Shown in pieces: positions 1-8,709 of a DNA stretch of 64,000 nucleotides. The number at the start of each line of letters is the position of its first letter. Position 1 is the first letter of the stretch. The position numbers and the translations under genes are program-made. The stretch is from positions 868,001-932,000 of the forward strand of contig OZ245029.1 of the NCBI GenBank assembly GCA_965223955.1. Direction: 5' to 3'. This DNA is from Bin75 sp965223955 (GTDB lineage: Bacteria; Nitrospirota; Nitrospiria; Nitrospirales; UBA8639). A model generated the notes under the pieces. The model was given only the letters and a program-made list of their open reading frames with translations. It had not been told where the DNA came from and did not search any database.

Positions 1-2
1 GT

Positions 3-329
3 TTTTCGCCGACTCAAGCCCTGCTGGCCGCGAAAGCCGGCGCGTGGTGCGTGTCGCCTTTCATCGGCCGGTTGGATGACGTCAGCAGTGACGGCATGGA
101 ACTCATTGGGCAAATCGTGACCATTTTTCACAATTACGATTTTCCCACCCTGGTGCTTGTGGCAAGCATCAGACATCCACAGCACGTGGTGGAAGCCGCG
201 TTGATAGGCGCCGACATTTGCACCATGCCCTATGGCGTCTTTCAACAATTGGCCAAGCATCCGCTCACGGACATCGGACTCAAGAAATTCCTGGCCGATT
301 GGGAAGCCCGAAACGCGGCGAAAGGGTAA
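3..329 (+). CDS. Transaldolase / fructose-6-phosphate aldolase family, 3' part
   Basis: The reading frame is already open at the first bases of the window, so the 5' end of this gene lies outside. The visible 108 residues read as the C-terminal half of a small TalC/FSA-type transaldolase: a VSPFIGRLDD stretch, then LVASIRHPQHVVEAALIGADICTMP, the late barrel strands with the phosphate-binding arginine region. The enzyme would transfer or cleave dihydroxyacetone units in the cytosolic pentose-phosphate pathway. The Schiff-base lysine is upstream and cannot be checked, so TalB-like transaldolase versus F6P aldolase activity is undecided. It converges on the uracil-DNA glycosylase gene, with a gap of only 5 bp. 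Confidence 0.85.
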   Translation, partial: FSPTQALLAAKAGAWCVSPFIGRLDDVSSDGMELIGQIVTIFHNYDFPTLVLVASIRHPQHVVEAALIGADICTMPYGVFQQLAKHPLTDIGLKKFLADWEARNAAKG

Positions 330-334
330 CCCCG

Positions 335-1021
335 TCAGGGCCGTCCGTCCACCAACTGCCGAGCGCGCCGAAACACGCGATGAAACATGGGACGGGTGAG
401 TTTTCCGGTAAAGGTATTTTGTTGGCTGGGGTGGTAAGACCCTAACAGGGTGACGCCCCAGGCCGTGGCATAGCTGGTTCCGTGCCCGAACTTGGGTTTG
501 CCGATGACGCGTCCCGGCGATCCGGCGGCCGTCACATATTCATCGAAGGCGATTTTCCCCAAGGCCACGACCACGGCGATTCGTTTCAACAAACGGAGTT
601 CTTCGAGGACGTAAGGCCGGCATGTTTCAAATTCTTCTCTCGAGGGTTTGTTGTCCGGTGGAGCGCAGCGCACGGCCGCGCCCACGTAACAATCCGTCAA
701 CCGCAGCCCGTCGTCCCGATGGGTGGATTCGGCCTGATTGGCGAATCCGAATCGAAACAGGGCCTCATAGAGCCAATCTCCGCTTCGGTCGCCGGTGAAC
801 ACTCGTCCGGTCCGATTCCCGCCATGAGCTGCCGGAGCCAACCCAATGACGTAGAGTCTCGCACGGGGATCTCCAAACCCGGGAACGGGCCGCCCCCAAT
901 ACTCCCACTCCTGAAACCGCTTCACCTTCGTGGCGGCGACTTCTCGACGGTAGGCGGTCAAGCGTGGACAACGCGTGCAATCGGCGATGGTCTGATGTAA
1001 AACGTTGAGACTGCGCATCAT
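335..1021 (-). CDS. Uracil-DNA glycosylase, family 5 (UDGb-like)
   Basis: Excises uracil and deaminated bases from DNA to start base excision repair. The protein begins with a CTRCPRL cysteine pair of the iron-sulfur type, then has the family-5 motif GLAPAAHGGNRTGRVFTGD and the C-terminal motif GSYHPSQQNTFTG, both typical of UDGb/family 5 rather than family 4. The open frame continues upstream to 1087, but that would overlap the divergent kinase gene. The two adjacent ATG codons at 1021 and 1018 give about 228 residues, normal for the family, and were preferred. The neighbouring nucleotide hydrolase and Ogt genes give this stretch a repair and nucleotide-hygiene flavour. Confidence 0.9.
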   Translation of the reverse strand: MMRSLNVLHQTIADCTRCPRLTAYRREVAATKVKRFQEWEYWGRPVPGFGDPRARLYVIGLAPAAHGGNRTGRVFTGDRSGDWLYEALFRFGFANQAESTHRDDGLRLTDCYVGAAVRCAPPDNKPSREEFETCRPYVLEELRLLKRIAVVVALGKIAFDEYVTAAGSPGRVIGKPKFGHGTSYATAWGVTLLGSYHPSQQNTFTGKLTRPMFHRVFRRARQLVDGRP

Positions 1022-1056
1022 GGAAATCGTATCATAACGAACGAGCCGGGAAACAC

Positions 1057-2400
1057 ATGCAAATCCGCATCGATTGCCCCGATACACACATCCGAACGAT
1101 TCTCAAGCAACTGCTTCTCACGGGGTTGGATGCCGCCGATCCCGAGAGGGCGATTCAGCGTGCCGTCCGGATCAAGAACAACAGCCTCAGGGTGGGCACG
1201 CGGGAGTACGATCTCACCGGATTTTCGCGCATCGTGTGCATCGGGGCAGGGAAAGCCTCGGGTGCCATGGCGGCTGCGGTGGAACGACAATTCGGGTCGC
1301 GGTTGGAAGGCGGCCTGGTGGTGGTCAACGATGGCTATGCAGGGAAAACGAAAAGGATACGATTGCTCGAGGCGCGGCATCCGGTTCCCGATCATCGAAG
1401 TGAAAAAGCCGCGCGAAGGATGGTGCGGCTTCTTGAATCATTGACGGACCGAGATCTGGTCTTGATGGTGCTGTCCGGCGGAGCGTCGAGTCTTTTGGCA
1501 GCCCCGGCCGCCGGCCTGACCTTGAAGGAGAAACAACTCACCACCCGGTTACTGCTCCGAAGCGGAGCCACCATTCAAGAGATCAACACGGTGCGCAAGC
1601 ACCTATCCGGGATCAAGGGCGGGCGCCTGGCGGGTGCCACGGCGGCCACGGTCATGACGCTCGTCCTTTCGGACGTGCCGGGCGATGATCTGGCGACGAT
1701 CGGTTCGGGCCCCATGGCCCCGGATCCCTCGACGTTTTCAGATGCGAAAAGGGTACTCGACACGTTCGACATCCGGAACCGGATTCCCTTGGCCGTTCGA
1801 CGACATGTGGACCGCGGAGCACAAGGACGCATACCCGAGACACCCAAACCCGGTGAGGCGCTGTTTTCCCGGATCCAGCATCACGTGATCGGCAATAACC
1901 ACACTGCAATCGAACGTATGGCCAAACGAGCCAAGGCGTTGGGGCTCCGTCCCCTGATCCTGACGACGACCCTCTCCGGGGAAGCGCGTGCTATCGGGAA
2001 ACTCTTTGGGGATCTGGCCAAAGAAATTCACGTTTCAGGAAACCCTATCCGGCCTCCGGCATGTCTTCTCGCCGGTGGAGAACTCACCGTGACCGTGCAA
2101 GGGAAGGGACTGGGGGGACGCGCCCAGGAATTTGCCTTGGCTGCCGCTCCCGCACTCGAAGGGTCGCCTCAGGTTTTCGTGGCCGGTGTCGGCACCGATG
2201 GGACGGATGGTCCGACGGCGGCGGCGGGGGCCATCGTGGATGGGGGAACCATCAGCCGGGCCAAGGAGAAAGGGATGAGCCACGAAGCGGCGCTTCGGGA
2301 GAATGACAGCTATCGTTTTTTTCAACGGGCGGGCGGACACGTCGTCACCGGACCGACCGATACGAACGTGAACGACGTCTATATGATTCTGGCCTTGTAA
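1057..2400 (+). CDS. Glycerate 2-kinase, MOFRL family
   Basis: Phosphorylates D-glycerate to 2-phosphoglycerate, linking glyoxylate or serine-type metabolism to glycolysis. At 447 residues it has the usual length of GckA-type kinases. The N-terminal Rossmann-like lobe contains CIGAGKASGAMA and VLSGGASSLL; the C-terminal MOFRL lobe contains LAGGELTVTVQGKGLGGRAQEFALA and GVGTDGTDGPTAAAGA, hallmark stretches of the family. It starts divergently from the UDG gene with a short intergenic gap, and is followed after 26 bp by the MazG-like gene on the same strand. Confidence 0.92.
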   Translation: MQIRIDCPDTHIRTILKQLLLTGLDAADPERAIQRAVRIKNNSLRVGTREYDLTGFSRIVCIGAGKASGAMAAAVERQFGSRLEGGLVVVNDGYAGKTKRIRLLEARHPVPDHRSEKAARRMVRLLESLTDRDLVLMVLSGGASSLLAAPAAGLTLKEKQLTTRLLLRSGATIQEINTVRKHLSGIKGGRLAGATAATVMTLVLSDVPGDDLATIGSGPMAPDPSTFSDAKRVLDTFDIRNRIPLAVRRHVDRGAQGRIPETPKPGEALFSRIQHHVIGNNHTAIERMAKRAKALGLRPLILTTTLSGEARAIGKLFGDLAKEIHVSGNPIRPPACLLAGGELTVTVQGKGLGGRAQEFALAAAPALEGSPQVFVAGVGTDGTDGPTAAAGAIVDGGTISRAKEKGMSHEAALRENDSYRFFQRAGGHVVTGPTDTNVNDVYMILAL

Positions 2401-2426
2401 CCAAGGCTTGACCGAAAGGATGGGGA

Positions 2427-2840
2427 ATGTACGAAGCGCAAAAAATGGTTCGGGAGTTCCACAAGGAGTTCGACATCCACATCGCGGAGAGCCCCAGTGT
2501 GCCGGATACGAAGACCACGGCCTTGCGCGAGCGGCTCATTCAGGAAGAGTTTGACGAATTGAAGGAGGCCATGAAAGCAAGGGATCTTCCTTGCATTGCA
2601 AAAGAACTCGCCGATCTTCTCTACGTCGTGTACGGCACGGCCGTCTCCTATGGGATCGACGTGGCCCCGGTGTTCCGGGAAGTGCAGCGTTCAAACATGA
2701 GCAAGGTGGGCGGGCATAAACGAGACGACGGCAAGTGGGTCAAACCGCCGACCTATTCACCGGCCAGGATTGAGCCTATTCTCGAAAGGCAACAAGGGCG
2801 GAGACGATCATCCTCGAACCGGGCGGGAAATCGTCCCTAA
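2427..2840 (+). CDS. MazG-like nucleoside triphosphate pyrophosphohydrolase
   Basis: A 137-residue all-alpha NTP pyrophosphatase family protein. The metal-binding helices are visible as EEFDELKEAM (EExxE) near residues 40-50 and KELADLLYVVYGTA (ExxD) near residues 60-73, the arrangement used to hydrolyse (d)NTPs to NMP and pyrophosphate. The purine-rich sequence AAAGGATGGGGA precedes the ATG and serves as the ribosome site. It probably shares a transcript with the glycerate kinase. The Arg/Ser-rich C-terminal tail is low complexity and probably unstructured. The substrate cannot be told from sequence. Confidence 0.8.
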   Translation: MYEAQKMVREFHKEFDIHIAESPSVPDTKTTALRERLIQEEFDELKEAMKARDLPCIAKELADLLYVVYGTAVSYGIDVAPVFREVQRSNMSKVGGHKRDDGKWVKPPTYSPARIEPILERQQGRRRSSSNRAGNRP

Positions 2841-2880
2841 CCCGTCATGACGAACGCGGTCGATGCCCGGGCCCCAGGCC

Positions 2881-3429
2881 CTAGGGATGGTGACTGCTCT
2901 CGTGAGCCAGTAAGGCTTCTTTAATGGAGAGTCCGCCGCCATAGCCGACAAGTTTCCCATTGCTTCCGATGACTCGGTGACAGGGGACGATAATCGAAAC
3001 GGGGTTCTGCCCGTTTGCCGCTCCGACGGCGCGGGCGGCCTTGGGCTTGCCAATGGCTTTTGCAATCTGTCCGTATGACAGCGTTCGTCCATAGGGGATG
3101 GACTGAAGAGCCTGCCAGACTCGTTGTTGAAACGGGGTCCCCTGCGGGGCAAGTGTGATCGTGAACGTTTTCCGTTTCCCGGAAAAATATTCTGTGAGTT
3201 GCCGCATAGGGTGTTGAAACGACTTTTCGGAATAGGTCCACCGGGGATCCGGGTTGGTCGGATGCCGGCCATCCTGAAACGAGAGGTGCGTCAATGCACG
3301 GGCATTTCCTGCCAGGAGGATCCTGCCGACGGGACTCTGCATGACACAATAGGAAACGGCATCGCGTTGGACGCGGCTTTTGGCAGGGGACGCGTTTTGA
3401 CGGGGGATGGCTGAAGACATGTTGCACAC
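2881..3429 (-). CDS. ogt: Methylated-DNA--protein-cysteine methyltransferase
   Basis: Suicide repair protein that moves the methyl group of O6-methylguanine onto its own cysteine. The active-site motif IVPCHRVIG places the acceptor at Cys150 of the long form. The DNA-binding helix-turn-helix FQQRVWQALQSIPYGRTLSYGQIAKAIGKPKAARAVGAA precedes it, and the GYGGGLSIKEALL C-terminal pattern follows. The N-terminal ribonuclease-H-like domain is short, as in Ogt. Met1 and Met4 (3420) are both possible starts. It is convergent with the MazG-like gene across 40 bp. Confidence 0.93.
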   Translation of the reverse strand: MCNMSSAIPRQNASPAKSRVQRDAVSYCVMQSPVGRILLAGNARALTHLSFQDGRHPTNPDPRWTYSEKSFQHPMRQLTEYFSGKRKTFTITLAPQGTPFQQRVWQALQSIPYGRTLSYGQIAKAIGKPKAARAVGAANGQNPVSIIVPCHRVIGSNGKLVGYGGGLSIKEALLAHESSHHP

Positions 3430-3440
3430 ATTCCCGAAGT

Positions 3441-3529
3441 TGTCATCCTGAGCGTAGCGAAAGGATCTGTTTTTAAAGCCTCGCGATTCTAAACTACGAG
3501 ATTCTTTCGCCTCCGGCTCAGAATGACAG
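3441..3529. repeat. Inverted-end dispersed repeat, TGTCATCCTGAGC type
   Basis: An 89-bp intergenic element with inverted ends: TGTCATCCTGAGC on the left and GCTCAGAATGACA on the right, each followed inward by an AGCGAA.GGATCT / AGATTCTTTCGC arm. Close relatives lie at 41410-41493, 45577-45701, 58082-58310 and 58704-58862. Confidence 0.75.
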
Positions 3530-3564
3530 AACGGTTAGGCTGGGAAAATTGTAGCATAGGCGCG

Positions 3565-4242
3565 TCAACTCACCAAATTGCCGACAGGGGAATAGTGAGA
3601 GAAGGAAAATTGGATCTCATTTCTCACGTTGAATAAATTGGGGATGAGGAGAAGGAATTGTTCGGTTAACTCCGGGTCGAATCGTAGGCCGGAGCCCCCC
3701 GTGAGGACCTGGATGGCTTTTTCAAAGGGTTGTCCTTCTCCGTGAGGACAGGGAGAAGTCAATTTATCAAACGCGTCGGCAATACTCAGGATTCGGGATC
3801 CAAGCGGGATTAACGTTCCCCGAAGTCCATAGGGATATCCATAGCCGTCCCATCGTTCATGATGGTGAGCAATCAGGACGGACGCGGTATTGAGGCTGGG
3901 CCATTGTTGAAGAATGGCGGCACCGACCCGAGGGTGGCATTGATGTTTCATCTCTTCGTCCGGCGATAAATCGGTGCCGGTTCGAACGCGAGGCGGGAGA
4001 GAAAATTTCCCGAGATCGTGTAACAGGGCGGCATAATGAAGCTGGAGAAGTTCCTGGTCCGCTAACTCGATGGCATGTCCAAGGGCCAAGGCAAACTGGG
4101 CCGTCCGTTCGCAATGGTCGACAATAAGCGGGTCCTGGCTTTCCATGAGTTGCAGAAATCCTCGCACAAGACAAAACGGATTTTCTTTATTGGGAACGGG
4201 GGAAGCCGGTTGTCGAAGCGTCAGGGTATAGGAACCTTTCAT
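3565..4242 (-). CDS. HD-GYP domain phosphodiesterase-like protein
   Basis: A 225-residue cytoplasmic protein made almost entirely of an HD-GYP domain, the fold that hydrolyses the second messenger cyclic-di-GMP. HDLGKF (His75-Asp76) gives the metal-binding HD pair, HHHERWDG (around 126-133) the next histidines, and GYPYG (135-139) the GYP signature, followed by IPLGSRILSIADAFD. No receiver or sensor domain is attached. The frame is open to 4347, but the ATG at 4242 follows AAAGGAG at ideal spacing and was chosen. A Fur-box-like palindrome lies about 90-110 bp upstream in the divergent promoter region. Confidence 0.85.
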   Translation of the reverse strand: MKGSYTLTLRQPASPVPNKENPFCLVRGFLQLMESQDPLIVDHCERTAQFALALGHAIELADQELLQLHYAALLHDLGKFSLPPRVRTGTDLSPDEEMKHQCHPRVGAAILQQWPSLNTASVLIAHHHERWDGYGYPYGLRGTLIPLGSRILSIADAFDKLTSPCPHGEGQPFEKAIQVLTGGSGLRFDPELTEQFLLLIPNLFNVRNEIQFSFSHYSPVGNLVS

Positions 4243-4332
4243 CGGTGAGTTCTCCTTTGTTCTTTTCGGATAACGCGCGGGCTTTCTCGAACGACGGAAC
4301 CTCGTCGCGTTCCCTTGTCTTTTAATAACATT

Positions 4333-4351
4333 GACTATGATAATCATTACT
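4333..4351. promoter_or_regulatory. Fur-box-like operator
   Basis: The 19-mer GACTATGATAATCATTACT matches 15 of 19 positions of the classical Fur box GATAATGATAATCATTATC, with the central ATGATAATCAT intact. It lies between the divergent HD-GYP gene (ATG at 4242) and the PhoX-like gene (ATG at 4535), so it could control either or both. Iron control is inference from the match alone. Confidence 0.5.
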
Positions 4352-4534
4352 ATAAAAATGTTGCTCTGTCAAGGGGTCTCGAAAGAAACACGTGAAATTT
4401 TCTTTGAAAGGAGTCGTCTTAACGGGAGATCCCGACTCGACTGTCTCATATATGCTGAACGAGTACTCTTCCATGGTTGCATAAACCACGGGGATCTTTA
4501 ATATGAAACGGTCGATCTTTTTGAGGGCGCTTCC

Positions 4535-6301
4535 ATGAGGGAGAGAAACGTGTTATCGGCCAATTCGCGCACATTGAATCAGGTTCTGAAGTTTGCAGGT
4601 CTGACCCTCCTTGGGGTGGCGTTGACGGGCTTCGCGTCCAAGCACCCGTCCCCGCTTTCCATGATGAATGGTCAGGGAACGTGGGAAGTGCTTGCTCTGT
4701 TGACGATCGGAGACCATTTGCCTTCCCGGGACTCTCGTTTCACGGATCGGGCGTATCAACCCGTGGGTGCGCTGGACGGCCTCGGGGCCTATCGGTTGGA
4801 TGAAGGTACCGTCCGGGTGCTGGTGAATCATGAGTTGGATGGCAAGGCAGGATATCCGTACCGACTCGATAGCGGCGCGACGTTGACAGGGGCTCGCATC
4901 AGCTTTCTGGATATCGATCGCCGGAACTTACGGGTTCTCAATAGTGGAATTGCGTATCGGAGCATTCGTGATCGGCAAGGCCGGATCGTCGAAACGGGAT
5001 TTCAGGTCAATGAGGTCTCCCATACCGAACAGGGCTTGTCACGCCTGTGTTCGAGCCAATTGCTTGGAAAGGGCACGTTCAATTTTGTCGATACCATTTA
5101 CTTGACCCAGGAAGAATTCTCGGATCCCCTGGGCCATCCGTATGGAGGAACGGTCTGGGCCTTGGACGTGGAACGCCGGACCCTTCACGCGGTGCCGGCG
5201 ATGGGGCGGATGGCGGGAGAAAATACGACGCCGTTGTCCGGCCCGCACGATTCGGTGGCCCTCTTGATCGGAGACGATACGATTCCGCAAACCGACGAGG
5301 GAGAGTCCTTTGGACAAAAAGCCGACCTTCACACGTCTCCCGACCATCTTGTCACGGCGCCTCTCTGGTTATACGTGGGTCAAAAAAATGCCTCGACGGT
5401 TGAAAAGGCGCTTCCTCCCGGCGTTGACCCGGCAAACGCGATGTTCCTGAACCGGAACGGGTTACTCGTGGGGCAATTGCATTACTTCGTTGCGGAGCAT
5501 GGAGTGCGCACGGTGGCGCAATTCAACGGGACAAGCTCCACCCTCACCGGCGTCTGGAAAAAGATTGAGGTGTTGGACAAGGCGAAGGCCGGAGAAAAAG
5601 GATATGACCCATTGGGCTATAAAACGGGATTGACGCTTCGGCAGGAGGCGAAAACCGGGGGAGCCTTTCAATTTTCCCGGCCGGAAGACGTGAGCACGCA
5701 TCCGTCTATCGGCACGAGAGCGGTCCTGGCCTCAACGGGACGGGATACGGTATTTCCCGGTCATGATGCGTGGGGGACCATTTACCAGATTGACGTCGAT
5801 ATGAAGGGGATGAAGGCCACGCTCAAAATTTTATACGACGGCGATGATGCCGGCGGCGGGCGGTTTTCACACCCCGACGAGGGGATTCGCAGCCCGGATA
5901 ACCTGGATTGGGCGGAGGATGGATTCATCTACATCCAGGAAGACAATGCGAAACAACGAGAGCCGTTTTTTGGAAGTCATTCCGGGCAGGAGGCCTCGCT
6001 TTGGCGTTTGGACCCTCTCACGGGCGAGGTACAACGGATTGCCCGGATCGATCGATCCGTCGTGTTGCCGGAAGGCAGCACCGATGAAAGGCCCGGTGTG
6101 ATTGGAGAATGGGAGTCGTCCGGGATTCTCGACGTCACGCATCTCTTCGATTCCCGCGTTGGAGAACGGGTGTTGCTTGCCACGGTCCAGGCGCACACGA
6201 TACGCGACGTCATGATCGCAACGCGCAAGTTGGTCGAAGGCGGCCAACTCATCCTGCTCAGGAGACCCCTGACGGGATTTTCCGAACGGGTCGGCAAGTG
6301 A
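4535..6301 (+). CDS. PhoX-like (DUF839) exported protein
   Basis: A 588-residue exported protein of the DUF839/PhoX beta-propeller family, whose founding members are calcium/iron-dependent alkaline phosphatases. The N-terminus has a hydrophobic segment (VLKFAGLTLLGVALTGFAS) consistent with a Sec signal; no twin-arginine motif is seen, unlike classical PhoX. Family-like stretches include VNHELDG (about 98), SPDNLDWAEDGFIYIQEDN (about 455) and a late GVIGEWESSGILDV. Whether it is a true phosphatase or a structural relative cannot be decided here. Its last codon overlaps the GTG start of the SUMF1-like gene, so the two are probably co-translated. Confidence 0.8.
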   Translation: MRERNVLSANSRTLNQVLKFAGLTLLGVALTGFASKHPSPLSMMNGQGTWEVLALLTIGDHLPSRDSRFTDRAYQPVGALDGLGAYRLDEGTVRVLVNHELDGKAGYPYRLDSGATLTGARISFLDIDRRNLRVLNSGIAYRSIRDRQGRIVETGFQVNEVSHTEQGLSRLCSSQLLGKGTFNFVDTIYLTQEEFSDPLGHPYGGTVWALDVERRTLHAVPAMGRMAGENTTPLSGPHDSVALLIGDDTIPQTDEGESFGQKADLHTSPDHLVTAPLWLYVGQKNASTVEKALPPGVDPANAMFLNRNGLLVGQLHYFVAEHGVRTVAQFNGTSSTLTGVWKKIEVLDKAKAGEKGYDPLGYKTGLTLRQEAKTGGAFQFSRPEDVSTHPSIGTRAVLASTGRDTVFPGHDAWGTIYQIDVDMKGMKATLKILYDGDDAGGGRFSHPDEGIRSPDNLDWAEDGFIYIQEDNAKQREPFFGSHSGQEASLWRLDPLTGEVQRIARIDRSVVLPEGSTDERPGVIGEWESSGILDVTHLFDSRVGERVLLATVQAHTIRDVMIATRKLVEGGQLILLRRPLTGFSERVGK

Positions 6302-7302
6302 GCGAGCGGATCGCTCCATCGACCGGGGCTTCCTCCCGGACCATCTCGCCATACTTGAGGGTTGTGACGGTTTTCCTGATCTGCTGTGTCGCAGGCTTGG
6401 AAAGCGCTGCTAAGGAAAACAACGATCCGGCTCCGCCGCCGGAGTTGGAGCCCCATCTGACGGCGATCGCCGGGTTATCTCAACCGTCTCCGATGGTGAA
6501 GATTCCTGCAGGATGGTTCCTCATGGGGACCGTGCGTAAAGATGATGATCCGTTCGGGTTGGAAACGCAGTATGACAACACGGAGTTTCCACAACGACGG
6601 ATCTGGCTGGATGCGTATTCACTCGATCGCGATGAAGTGAGTCTGGCCGAGTACATGGCGTTTCTGCACCGGCAAGGGTTGCCGGTTCCGCTCAAGCTGC
6701 GTCATCTGATCTGGCATCTGATCGACGTCCATGTTCTCCCGGACTACGTGATGGCGCGGTGGCCGGCCTTATACGTGACGTGGGACGAAGCGGATCACTT
6801 TTGTCGAACGCACGGCAAACGGTTATCCACCGAGGCCGAATGGGAAAAGGCCGCCCGTGGAACCGAAGGCCGGGTGTTTCCCTGGGGCGCCGACCCGCCC
6901 ACTCCGGACTTGGCGGTGTTCGGGTTGTATCACGTTCACCAGATCCCATTGGTTGCGGCCGTGGATAGTTTTGAAGAGGGCCGGAGCCCGTACGGGCTCC
7001 ATCACATGGCCGGCAACGTGCGGGAATGGGTGCACGATTGGTTTGGTCCGGACTCCTATCCCCTGATGTCCGAACGGAATCCCCGGGGTTCCGAGGCCGG
7101 GCGGTATAAAAGCGTGCGCGGCGGGTCGTGGCGAAGCCGCCCGCAACTCTTGCGAACGGCCACCCGCAATGGAGCGACGCCTGCCACGCGTTCGCCCAAT
7201 ATCGGGTTCCGGTGTGCCCGGGGACAAACGACTTTATCGTCGAATCCGGACGATGAGATTATCGATGAAGCGAACCCCTCCGATCCTGATCGCGCCGAGT
7301 AG
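6298..7302 (+). CDS. SUMF1/FGE-sulfatase domain exported protein, apparently non-catalytic
   Basis: A 334-residue protein of the formylglycine-generating-enzyme fold. The GTG at 6298 overlaps the TGA of the PhoX-like gene (GTGA), and a hydrophobic stretch YLRVVTVFLICCVAGL follows as a signal or anchor. Typical fold motifs are MVKIPAGWFLMGT, RLSTEAEWEKAARG, GNVREWVHDW and RGGSW. The copper-binding cysteines that FGE needs after RGGSW are absent (RSRPQLLRTATRNG instead), so formylglycine formation is unlikely; many such domains serve as partners or binding modules. Coupling to the PhoX-like gene suggests they work together outside the cytoplasm. The 3' end overlaps panC by 69 bp tail to tail. 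Confidence 0.85.
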   Translation: MSERIAPSTGASSRTISPYLRVVTVFLICCVAGLESAAKENNDPAPPPELEPHLTAIAGLSQPSPMVKIPAGWFLMGTVRKDDDPFGLETQYDNTEFPQRRIWLDAYSLDRDEVSLAEYMAFLHRQGLPVPLKLRHLIWHLIDVHVLPDYVMARWPALYVTWDEADHFCRTHGKRLSTEAEWEKAARGTEGRVFPWGADPPTPDLAVFGLYHVHQIPLVAAVDSFEEGRSPYGLHHMAGNVREWVHDWFGPDSYPLMSERNPRGSEAGRYKSVRGGSWRSRPQLLRTATRNGATPATRSPNIGFRCARGQTTLSSNPDDEIIDEANPSDPDRAE

Positions 7303-8085
7303 GACGACGGTTCCCCGAAGACGTGAAAGCGGTTCAAGCGTGCGGGCATCGCAACACGCCAGGTAGTCGATGGCGAGTCCGTGCCCTGCGTCGAGGACTT
7401 TCGCCATGTTCTTTTCGACCAGGTCTGCGCGGCGCATCCCTCCTGCGATCGCGGCCTTTCCGGCTGACAGGGCCTGATAGAGGGCCAGGGCCCGCTGGCG
7501 TTGCGATTGCGTCACATAGTCATTGCGTGAACTCAGGGCGAACCCGTCGGACTCGCGAATGGTCGGGCACAGGATGATCCGTGTGTCGAGGTCGAGGTCC
7601 TGCACCAATTGCCGGATCACGCAACATTGCTGGTAGTCTTTTTGACCGAAGAACGTACGAGTCGGACGGACAAGGTTCAACAGTTTGGTCACGACCGTGG
7701 TCACGCCCTGAAAATGCGTCGGTCGCTGTTCTCCCTCCCATCGCCGGGAAAGCGTCCTGACGGCGACGGTCGTTTGAAAATCTTGAGGGTACAGGGTTTC
7801 CAATTTCGGAATAAAGACGAGATCGACGTTCTCTTCACGACAGCGCGCGAGATCCTGCGACAAGTCTCTCGGATAGCGACGGTAATCCTCGGCCGGGCCG
7901 AACTGGAGCGGGTTCACGAAAATGCTGACCACGACCGTGCCGCACGTTCGCCGCGCGCGTTGTATCAACGACCGATGGCCGGCGTGTAACGCCCCCATGG
8001 TCGGAACCAACCCGATCGAAGTCCGGAGCAGATCGTGCCGGCGTCGCCAGGTTCGCAGGGACTGAGTCGTTTGGATGATGCGCAT
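7234..8085 (-). CDS. panC: Pantothenate synthetase
   Basis: Condenses pantoate with beta-alanine using ATP to make pantothenate, the precursor of coenzyme A. The 283-residue length is standard. PTMGALHAGH (28-37) carries the HxGH nucleotide-binding motif, and VSIFVNPLQFGPAEDYRRYPR, FGQKDYQQ and SSRND.YV follow in the usual order. The ATG abuts the stop codon of folK directly upstream (8085/8086), so the two vitamin genes form a tight transcription unit. The coding end runs 69 bp into the convergent SUMF1-like gene. Confidence 0.96.
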   Translation of the reverse strand: MRIIQTTQSLRTWRRRHDLLRTSIGLVPTMGALHAGHRSLIQRARRTCGTVVVSIFVNPLQFGPAEDYRRYPRDLSQDLARCREENVDLVFIPKLETLYPQDFQTTVAVRTLSRRWEGEQRPTHFQGVTTVVTKLLNLVRPTRTFFGQKDYQQCCVIRQLVQDLDLDTRIILCPTIRESDGFALSSRNDYVTQSQRQRALALYQALSAGKAAIAGGMRRADLVEKNMAKVLDAGHGLAIDYLACCDARTLEPLSRLRGTVVLLGAIRIGGVRFIDNLIVRIRR

Positions 8086-8643
8086 TTAGTCAGCGGGAGG
8101 CAGCGCGCACGATGGTCGGGTGGCGAAATGAGAACCGGGAACGACGTCGAGCTTTCGCACGTGGTGGGAATCCGTCAGCCGGTCGAGCAAGGCTTGCACC
8201 GTTTGCTCGTATTGAGGATGGATCCAGTCCGGATCGAGTTCGGCCATCGGCACCAGGACGAATCGCCGTTGATGGAGACGGGGATGCGGAATGGCGAGCG
8301 GCGGGGTCTCGATGATCCGTTGTCCATAGAACAACATATCCAAATCAATGGGGCGGGACACGTTTCGAAGCGCGGAGTCACGACCGAGGCCTCGTTCCGT
8401 TTCCTGGCAAATGGCCAACAGGTGTTCCGGCTGGAGTTGCGTCTCAAGACGAACGACCCCGTTATAAAACCACGTGTCGTCGTGCCCGTGAGCCATGTCG
8501 ATGGGTTCGGTCTCGTAATACGAAGAGATGCCCGTCAGCGTGGAATGAGGAAGAAGCCCCATCAAGGCCACGGCCCGGTCACAAAAGTCCCGCCGGTTTC
8601 CCTGGTTCGATCCAAAGGCGATAAAGACGGTTTCGACGCTCAC
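8086..8643 (-). CDS. folK: 2-amino-4-hydroxy-6-hydroxymethyldihydropteridine diphosphokinase
   Basis: Transfers pyrophosphate from ATP to hydroxymethyldihydropterin in folate biosynthesis. The 185-residue sequence shows IAFGSNQGNR at the N-terminus, the pterin-pocket segment SSYYETEPID with W.YNGV, the catalytic RPIDLDMLFYG loop, and IPHPRLHQRRFVLVPMAELDP. It is immediately followed by panC without intergenic bases. The last 20 residues beyond the core domain are not conserved in the family. Confidence 0.95.
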   Translation of the reverse strand: MSVETVFIAFGSNQGNRRDFCDRAVALMGLLPHSTLTGISSYYETEPIDMAHGHDDTWFYNGVVRLETQLQPEHLLAICQETERGLGRDSALRNVSRPIDLDMLFYGQRIIETPPLAIPHPRLHQRRFVLVPMAELDPDWIHPQYEQTVQALLDRLTDSHHVRKLDVVPGSHFATRPSCALPPAD

Positions 8644-8709
8644 CTTTTCACCGAATTCACGTCCCCGCTTTCCGTCGTCGTGGCGTCACGCGCGATGAGG
8701 GAGGAGTTG

